Assembly: GCA_900660155.1 (NCBI GenBank)
Contig: CABFPE010000149.1
Coordinates: forward strand, 182,527 to 217,490
Origin: Hofstenia miamia
Lineage: Eukaryota; Xenacoelomorpha; Acoela; Hofsteniidae
Direction of reading: 5' to 3'
Length of the DNA: 34,964 bases
The first letter of the stretch is position 1; the number at the start of each line of letters is the position of its first letter. Under the pieces are notes generated by a model. It was not told the DNA's origin and did no database searches. It saw only the letters and a list, made by a program, of their open reading frames with translations. Shown piece after piece: positions 29,459 through 34,964 of this stretch. A program made the position numbers and the translations under genes.

Positions 29459-30442
29459 GAGAGATGGGAAATTTTCTATCTTAATGTGCAACCATGTAAG
29501 ATAGGATATAAGTTGGTGCATTCATGAATATAATAGAATGCAAGCTTTTTGACACTTTCAGTGTCAGAGTTTTATTTAATAAAATGAAAGCACTGTGTCG
29601 ATAGATTAGCTAAAATTTACTTTGTTCAGAATGCAACACATAATGAAGGAATCTGGAATTCGATAATCCGATTAGTTACTACATATGATGTAATTCCGAG
29701 TGAGCATCTAAAGTCTTGCAGAAAAAAATGTCACCATCAATGCAAAGAAGATGTCAAAGGCAAACGCTACGAAATAATTTACCTGCTGAAACACCGATTC
29801 AATAATGACTCTAGGGGATATTTCGAGGGAAGGGGGTAATGCTCTCCCAAGGAAAGTTTATTATTCGCCTGAGGAACCACTAATATGAGACTAAAATGTG
29901 TTTAGTGATACACGTCTGGCTCTTTCTAATGAAAATTTATGCACAATCTTATTCAGCTTGCACTATGCCTTCACAGCACCATCTACACCTGATATAAGGC
30001 TGCATTCATTATCGTTAATTTTCATTTGGGAATAAGAGCAGGAAAAGCATGCAAGATTTTCTATTTCAGTGTCTGTGTCAATAATATGAATGTGTTATAA
30101 AGTAAATCTTCTCTGTTATGTAGACAGCGCAAACCAAACTAAGATTATTTTTAGCTTCAATCAATAACTATAAATGTTTAGTAAAAAAAATGTTGACGCC
30201 TATGGGAGCCGATGGTTAAGAAATGTATTCACCTCAGAAATACCAACTATGCAATGCACCTATCCCCCTAAAAGATGTATAACATGAACATCAACAGAAA
30301 AATAATATGCAAACTAATTCTTGTCTACATACTAAGGAATGCATGTGCAATATGTGTACAACAACTAAATGCTTTTAGTGTCTGCCGCCAAAATTTGGTT
30401 GCATAGCAAAAACATATTTTCCACATTTACTGATGCTGTGGA
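29459..30442. other. contig wedged inside the LINE (probable misplacement)
   Basis: Bounded by Ns at 29458 and 30443. The 31 bases before it (29427-29457) are identical to 30449-30479 after it, so the two LINE contigs overlap each other and this 984-bp piece was inserted between them. It contains the Cys/His frame described separately. Confidence 0.75.
29587..29838 (+). CDS. Cys/His-containing open frame in the wedged contig, unrecognised
   Basis: About 84 codons without an ATG start: HCVDRLAKIYFVQNATHNEG, then IIRLVTTYDVIPSEHLKSCR, KKCHHQCKEDVKGKRYEIIY. It is bordered by stops. The cluster C-x3-C-x3-C with two His looks like a metal-binding knuckle. It lies between the Ns at 29458 and 30443 and so probably belongs elsewhere in the genome. 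It could be an exon of a host gene or a transposon C-terminus; I do not recognise it. Confidence 0.35.
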
Positions 30443-30448
30443 NTCAAA

Positions 30449-30785
30449 TTCCTACAACAACGAGCTCATAAACATTTGCTATAATCCAAATAAAAATTTT
30501 ATCTCTGAATTTTATAACCACAAAATTGAAGAAATTGAATATGCCATTCTTGAAAATAAATTTGTTAATATCTTAGGAGATTTTAATTCCAATTACTTAC
30601 ATTCTATTGAATCCAAGCGAATTGATCATATTTGTGATATTTTCGGTTTTCAAACTATTAATAAGACCAATCCAACTAGATTTCTAAACTTAATTGACTA
30701 TTTTTTATCCGATAGTTGTAATAAATACAAAACATATATGTTTGAATCATTTCGTGATCACAATCTTTGCGTTTATGTTCCATAA
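30449..30785 (+). pseudogene. LINE ORF2: C-terminal part of AP-like endonuclease
   Basis: Reads YNNELINICYNPNKNFISEF, then ENKFVNILGDFNSNYLHSIE, then NLIDYFLSDSCNK and FRDHNLCVYVP. GDFN (metal and substrate binding), the D-x-x-L/FLS block and the terminal D-H pair are the conserved later motifs of the APE domain. A stop after VP at 30783 truncates the frame. Confidence 0.85.
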
Positions 30786-31116
30786 GTTTGGAACGAAAAC
30801 TAGGAAAGTTGTTTATTCTAGGGACTTTAACAACTTTAATGATAAAAAATTTATAGACCTCTTGAAGAACATATGCTTTGATCTAACCTACACTTTTAAT
30901 GATGCCGATAGTGTGCTGAAATTTATCACGTCTGAACTCACCAAAGCGTTAAATCAAGTAGCACCGCTGCGAACCAGGCTAATTAGCACTAAATTAGGAC
31001 CAGTGAGTAACCAAACCCGTGATTGCGACTTGATTGAAAAACAGATAATTAAGAAAAAAACTCTAATTAACAACTTATTAAAAAGAGCCTCAAATCTAAG
31101 TACGAAACAAAGGTAA
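30694..31116 (+). pseudogene. LINE ORF2: linker between endonuclease and RT
   Basis: In another frame the protein continues as FGTKTRKVVYSRDFNNFNDK and VLKFITSELTKALNQVAPLR, followed by a basic segment ending KRASNLSTKQR. The 'R.......F...L......' and 'APLRT' patterns are typical of the linker in CR1/L2-type ORF2. Confidence 0.7.
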
Positions 31117-31379
31117 AGCTTTACTTCAAACGCTTAAAAAATCTATCCAAGGATGGAATTTTCTTAGTAAATGTATTGACAAAACTAAAGAGCTAAATAT
31201 ACACATTAAAGAAATATAGCATGATAATAGGACGTACAAAAATAAGAAAGATATCACAAATATTTTAACAGAAATTTTGAAAATATGGGTAAATTCAATT
31301 TGAAATTCGAAGAAAATGGAAACTTTTCATCTCAACTACCTGATATACGAAGGTAACAGTTTCATTTCAACTTAATTTC

Positions 31380-32060
31380 CTATCATGATCTTAGAAATGT
31401 AGTAAATAAACTAGATACTAATAAATCTTGTGGATCCAGCAACCTACCGTATTTGATAATTAAAATATATTTTTATATTTTGGGGGAATATCTACTCGTA
31501 GCATTTAACCAAAGTATTAAAAATAATGACTTTCCTGCCCTTTTAAAGCAATCTGATATTTCACCGTTATACAAAAAAGGAAAGCCACTAGATCCATTGA
31601 ACTACCGACCAATTAACATAACACACCCTTTCTAAAAAATATTTGAAAAACTTCTAACTGCACAAATGTAAAAGTTTATTAATGAAAATTAAATTTTATT
31701 AAATAATCAATTTGCATTTCGGAATAAATTCAGTACATCTGAACCGATTTTATCAATCACAGAAAAGATTAAAATAAATTCAAATCAAAATCTGTTCACA
31801 GCAATGGCCTTATTTGATTTAAGTAAAGCATTTAACTCAATGAATTTCGATATTTTAAAACAAAAAATTAAGGCGACAAGATTTCAGTTTCAATGCAATA
31901 AATTTTTTAGGCAATCGCAAACAACGACCCTGTTTTTTCAGAGTATGCTACTACAAATCTTTGTGTGCCCCAAGAAACTGTATTAGGACCCATTCTATTT
32001 GCATTATACGTAAATAATATTTCAAAATCCTTGACAAATGAAACTTTTATATTACGAACA
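31380..32060 (+). pseudogene. LINE ORF2: reverse transcriptase, inactive
   Basis: Frames 31453-31635 and 31804-31986 plus unlabelled pieces read NKLDTNKSCGSSNLPY (motif 0/1), FPALLKQSDISPLYKKGKPL, LNYRPINIT (motif 2), FRNKFSTSEPI, then MALFDLSKAFNSMNFDILKQ (motif 3, FDLSKAFD with Asp to Asn) and VLGPILFALYVNNIS (motif 4). Where F-A-D-D should follow, the frame reads FILRTAKNPF, so the catalytic aspartates are gone. Confidence 0.85.
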
Positions 32061-32086
32061 GCAAAAAATCCTTTTGAGGCAAACAT

Positions 32087-32795
32087 TTGACAAAAGATAT
32101 TGAAAACCTTGTAACATATTTCCATCGTAATAAACTAAAAATCAATTCGGATAAGCGTCAACTTATCATTTTTTCATCTAAAAAACGACAAAAGTTTACT
32201 GAAAATATTAAAATTAATGTTTGTGATAACGAAATTAATCAAAGTAAATGTGTATTAATAGGCAATGACTTAAAATTCGATAATTTCTTCTCTCACAAAT
32301 TAAAAAAGTTGGCATGTAGAATAAAATATTTGTACCATTTGAGCCATGTAGGAAAACCGTCGTATATAGAACTAATTCATTCATTTGCCTTAAGTCAATT
32401 TAATTACTGTGCATTTCTTTTTCAAAATCTCACATCGAAAAGAACGTTCATCACTAGCAAAAATGTTTAATTGGGCATTTACAACACTTAATTATTTTGA
32501 AAAACATGTATCCATAACGCAATTACTATCATCATATGATATCTTGGCCCCGAGTTACTTTATTCATTATCAATATTTATGTATGATTCACAAATTCATT
32601 CATGAATCAAGTTCATTAAGTTTTCTTAATAATTACATCAAAATCAATAAAAGAAGTAAAACACTTTTTAGTATCAATAATCGTCAATACTCATTTTCTT
32701 TTAAATGTTCAATCTTATGGAGTGATTTAAGTATTGATATAAAATGTGAGAAAAACTATAAACACTTCAAGAAAAAAATAAACAATTTTTATTAA
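32087..32795 (+). pseudogene. LINE ORF2: post-RT C-terminal region
   Basis: Two frames (32087-32470 and 32409-32795) overlap at a frameshift. They contain LKINSDKRQLIIF, then LIGNDLKFDNFFSHKLKKLA and IHSFALSQFNYCAFLFQNLT, the 'K...LGv.lD..L.w..hi......' and 'y..li.s.l.Y....W' blocks of CR1-type C-termini, and finish with a basic KKKINNFY before the stop at 32793. Confidence 0.85.
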
Positions 32796-33139
32796 ATAGG
32801 TAAACATTATTGGGCATAGATAATAAACTCAACGCATAGTCGAATTCTTTTTAAAACTGATCTTTAATTAATATTGCACATTTAAATAGTTTTGTAAATA
32901 TTTTTGTCGTGTTAGTTTATAGTTTTTTATATACATTTAAGCAATAAATTTGCTTTGACTCTTATTATTATTGTAATATCAGTGGGGCTAACGAAGGTCT
33001 GAATTTTCAGCTAAACATTACTAAAACTGTTCTGTACTTACAATAAAAGGATCATCTTATATACAATATAGCTATTAACATATTTACAAACATGAGAAAA
33101 CACTAGATTGGCCAATAAATAACCAGCTAAGATACTACA

Positions 33140-33165
33140 TTATTACTATTATTATTTTTATTCTT
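33140..33165 (-). repeat. 3' tail of the REL-type LINE
   Basis: On the minus strand the element ends with GAATAAAAATAATAATAGTA, a simple-repeat tail as in many LINEs of this group. Confidence 0.6.
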
Positions 33166-33195
33166 ACTTCTCACAGCTTCATGCTGGTATCCCTC

Positions 33196-33600
33196 TCAGC
33201 TCGGTGAACTCACCAGGACTCTAGCTGTTCCAAAAAATGCAGCCTTCTGTGCTACTGCTCCTCCCCACTTAGGTACTCCCAACTCCTCCAAGTATCTCTT
33301 ATGCTTCTTACTCACTGCTCCTAGTGCTCCTAAAACTACGGGGACTACTTTAACTTTCTCTAACTTCCACAGCCTTTTTATTTCCTCTGCCAAATCCCTA
33401 TACTTGTCTATCTTCTCTTTCTCCTTGCTTTCTACATTCCTGTCCTTTGGTACTGCTATGTCTATCACTGTTCCCAATCTTTTCCCTTGTCTACTACTAC
33501 TATGTCTGCATTCGTGATTCTATTACCTTGCTTGTATGGATGTTGAGTCCCACAGTATCTTAACCTTATCATTGTCTATGACTCCCTGTGGCTTGTGCTC
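33196..33600 (-). pseudogene. REL-type LINE: restriction-like endonuclease domain
   Basis: After a frame break the minus strand reads ITNADIVVVDKGKRLGTVID, then IAVPKDRNVESKEKEKIDKY, KVVPVVLGALGAVSKKHKRY. 'PDIVVVD...VIDVA-P.D...KE..K..KY' is the restriction-like endonuclease pattern of this LINE group. The Pro of the PD motif is Ala here, while the acidic residues remain. The frame ends at a stop at 33196, just before the 3' UTR. Confidence 0.8.
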
Positions 33601-33603
33601 ATA

Positions 33604-34287
33604 TCAATTGTCTCCTGCTTCTAACCCGTGCTGCCTGCTCAAGCTCCAGTGTACCATTCGTCCCACCTTGTCATGCCTGAACTTATACTCATTCTGCACC
33701 AACTTTTCACACCCTGCTATCAGATGATCCACTGTCTCCGCCTCTTTCTTACATAGCCTACACTTATCACTTACTTCTACTCTTCTGTCTATATGCTTCT
33801 TCACCCAGTTTATTCTTATTGCTTGCTCCTGTGCAGACATTATCAGTGCTTTTGTTTCTCTTTTTAGTCCTGCCTTCTTTAACCAGTTGTTGCTTTCTTC
33901 TCTTTCACATTTTTCTGTGTTCCTCCAGTATTCTCCATGCATTGTCTTTTGCCTATACCTTGTTTGTTTCTCTAATTCCATCCTACTCTGGTATGCTGTC
34001 TTTCGTTCACTCTCAGTTCTTATCTTCCTTAACTCCTTAGTGACCTCCAGGAGGGACCCTCTAGGTTGTGCTTCTACGTATTCCTTTAGCCCTAGTGCTT
34101 CTGCTTCTACAATTTCCTCCACACTTAGCAGCCCTTTCCCTCCCTTATGCCTTGCCATGTACAGCCTATCTAAATCTCCATTTAAGTTGAATGCTCTCTC
34201 TGCTGCTAGTATCTTCCTTGTCTCCCTGTTTAATTCCCTGAGTTCATTCTTGTTCCACCTAACTATTCCTATGGAATATCTCAACAC
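33604..34287 (-). CDS. REL-type LINE: thumb, basic linker and CCHC knuckle (longest intact frame)
   Basis: A 227-codon open frame. It starts RYSIGIVRWNKNELRELNRE, continues RLYMARHKGGKGLLSVEEIV, and near the end has CRLCKKEAETVDHLIAGCEK: C176-x2-C179-x8-H188-x4-C193, the zinc knuckle found just before the endonuclease in R2-like LINEs, followed by RHDKVGRMVHWSL. The middle is highly charged and helical. It is the best preserved piece of coding DNA in the window, but is only part of a broken polyprotein. Confidence 0.85.
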   Translation of the reverse strand: MLRYSIGIVRWNKNELRELNRETRKILAAERAFNLNGDLDRLYMARHKGGKGLLSVEEIVEAEALGLKEYVEAQPRGSLLEVTKELRKIRTESERKTAYQSRMELEKQTRYRQKTMHGEYWRNTEKCEREESNNWLKKAGLKRETKALIMSAQEQAIRINWVKKHIDRRVEVSDKCRLCKKEAETVDHLIAGCEKLVQNEYKFRHDKVGRMVHWSLSRQHGLEAGDN

Positions 34288-34331
34288 TGGTATTGCCCAT
34301 GTATTAATTGCCTTTATACTATTCTGCCCAT

Positions 34332-34538
34332 TTAATGCTGACTTCTGTAGTTTTTCCTTACTCTCCTCTTGTATTCTTTTCTTAACCTCGTCTTCATTTC
34401 CTCATTATCTGTTCTATCTTTCTCTATCACACCTAAGTACTTGTACCCCTCTTTGACTTCCTCAATTTTATCCCACTGCTCGTCCTCAAACCATCTCCAT
34501 CTACACACTTGCCTCTGGTCATTGTCACTGTCGCACAC
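34332..34538 (-). pseudogene. REL-type LINE: post-RT region after an internal deletion
   Basis: Reads EEVKEGYKYLGVIEKDRT then KTRLRKEYKRRVRKNY. 'EGYKYLG' is the conserved block after the RT palm in this LINE group. In a neighbouring frame LEFGLGKCATVTMTRGKC precedes it. Between motif 3 (ending near EMGKWRR at about 34585) and this block the palm with the catalytic aspartates is missing, so some hundred residues have been deleted. Confidence 0.75.
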
Positions 34539-34669
34539 TTTCCTAATCCAAATTCCAAGCCAGAATCTCTACTTACCTTCTCCATTTTCCCATCTCCCTC
34601 TTTAGAAACTCAACCCGTGAAACTCCATTGGTCTCTAGTGCCCTTAATGCCCACCTATGTGATATGCTG

Positions 34670-34963
34670 TCATATGCCTTCCTGTAGTCTATCCATGCAA
34701 ATTGCTAAGTTTGTCTTTTTTCTTCTACAATTCTCCACTACTGCCTGGTCTATTAACAATTGATCTTTACATCCTCTCGTCTTTGTCCTACATCCCTTCT
34801 GCTCCTCGGGTGTCAACCTGTTCTGTTCTAAGTAACATGCCAGCCTACTCCAAATCACAGAAGTTAGCAATTTACACGTTGTTGGCAGACATGTTATTGG
34901 CTTGAAGTTGCTTGCCTTACTACCTTTCTTTGGATCCTTCTGTATAAGAAATGTCCTTTCCAC
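34670..34963 (-). pseudogene. REL-type LINE: N-terminal RT segment
   Basis: Reads TFLIQKDPKKGSKASNFKPI then TCLPTTCKLLTSVIWSRL, RLTPEEQKGC and QLLIDQAVVENCRRKKTNLA. These are RT motifs 1 (I-x-K...NyRPIt), 2 and 2a (E-Q-kG). A frameshift at about 34720 then leads into WIDYRKAYDS, motif 3, in the next frame (34667-34700). The RT is open at the window edge. Confidence 0.85.
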
Positions 34964-34964
34964 T

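Larger units (their letters stand above)
28650..32980 (+). mobile_element. CR1/L2-like LINE (APE-type), decayed, with an assembly insertion inside
   Basis: In order on the plus strand: an ORF1-like remnant (28650-28781), a 2A-like motif (29086-29112), an AP-type endonuclease (29093-29358 and 30449-30785), a linker (30694-31116), reverse transcriptase (about 31380-32060), and the post-RT region (32087-32795). It ends in a short TTATTATTATTG-like tail at about 32960-32975. Every domain carries frameshifts, and the sequence between the Ns at 29458 and 30443 does not belong to the element. Full 5' structure is not certain. Confidence 0.8.
33140..34964 (-). mobile_element. LINE with C-terminal restriction-like endonuclease (R2/R4/NeSL-like group), truncated by the window edge
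   Basis: On the minus strand, from the window end downwards: RT motifs 1-3, an internal deletion over the catalytic region, the post-RT thumb region, a CCHC knuckle, and a restriction-like endonuclease, followed by a short 3' UTR and an (ATAATA)-type tail at about 33140-33165. Base composition is clearly richer in G+C than the AT-rich flank, suggesting a younger insertion than the CR1-like LINE. Frame breaks occur near 34690, 34540, 34300 and 33540. The 5' end is outside the window. Confidence 0.85.

Noticed and set aside
33819..34456. Long plus-strand Ser/Leu/Phe-rich frames (up to 189 codons)
   Set aside because: They are antisense shadows of the REL-type LINE coding strand, whose domains are clear on the minus strand.
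1..34964. CRISPR arrays, bacterial operons, tRNA or rRNA genes
   Set aside because: No regularly spaced repeats, no ribosome-binding-site gene organisation, and no cloverleaf or rRNA signature noticed; a tRNAscan-SE run would be decisive for tRNAs.

Overview
This is AT-rich, intron-bearing DNA from an animal, most likely an invertebrate. The evidence is GT-AG introns, dinucleotide and tetranucleotide microsatellites, APE-type and restriction-endonuclease-type LINEs, Tc1/mariner and hAT relics, and many MITEs with intact target-site duplications (TSDs). I could not assign a phylum. The window is a scaffold with single-N joins at 5611, 12290, 26331, 26948, 29458 and 30443. At least five of these joins are flanked by repeated sequence that looks like failed contig overlap or uncollapsed haplotypes.

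Layout. 1-4740: a decayed hAT transposase, then a Tc1-like element (1296-4687) bounded by TA microsatellite. Its transposase is split by a hAT-like insertion (2413-4238) that itself carries a 215-bp hAT MITE (2507-2721). 4740-6560: a perfect-looking hairpin, a candidate 5' exon and otherwise empty sequence. 6561-20366 (+): the one cellular gene I recognise, an SF2 helicase of the Dicer/RIG-I-like group, in eight GT-AG exons that join in frame. It has a U1/matrin-type zinc finger before the helicase and stops 37 residues after motif VI, with an AATAAA 59 nt after the stop. Its introns are packed with transposon debris: hAT relics, several MITEs with 8-bp TSDs, a TTA-flanked MITE, a tetranucleotide repeat and a 1.19-kb assembly duplication. 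20870-28600: a minus-strand LINE RT fragment, a foldback repeat, one more hAT MITE and long unassigned AT-rich stretches. 28650-32980 (+): a broken CR1/L2-like LINE with a 2A-like motif before its endonuclease. 33140-34964 (-): a LINE with a C-terminal restriction-like endonuclease, running off the window end, tail to tail with the CR1-like element.

The helicase is the only candidate host function. By family it would bind or remodel double-stranded RNA in RNA interference or antiviral sensing. The zinc-finger/helicase-only architecture is the most interesting biological signal here. Everything else is mobile-element biology or assembly structure. All exon borders are read by eye from splice signals and frame continuity; none is supported by transcript data.
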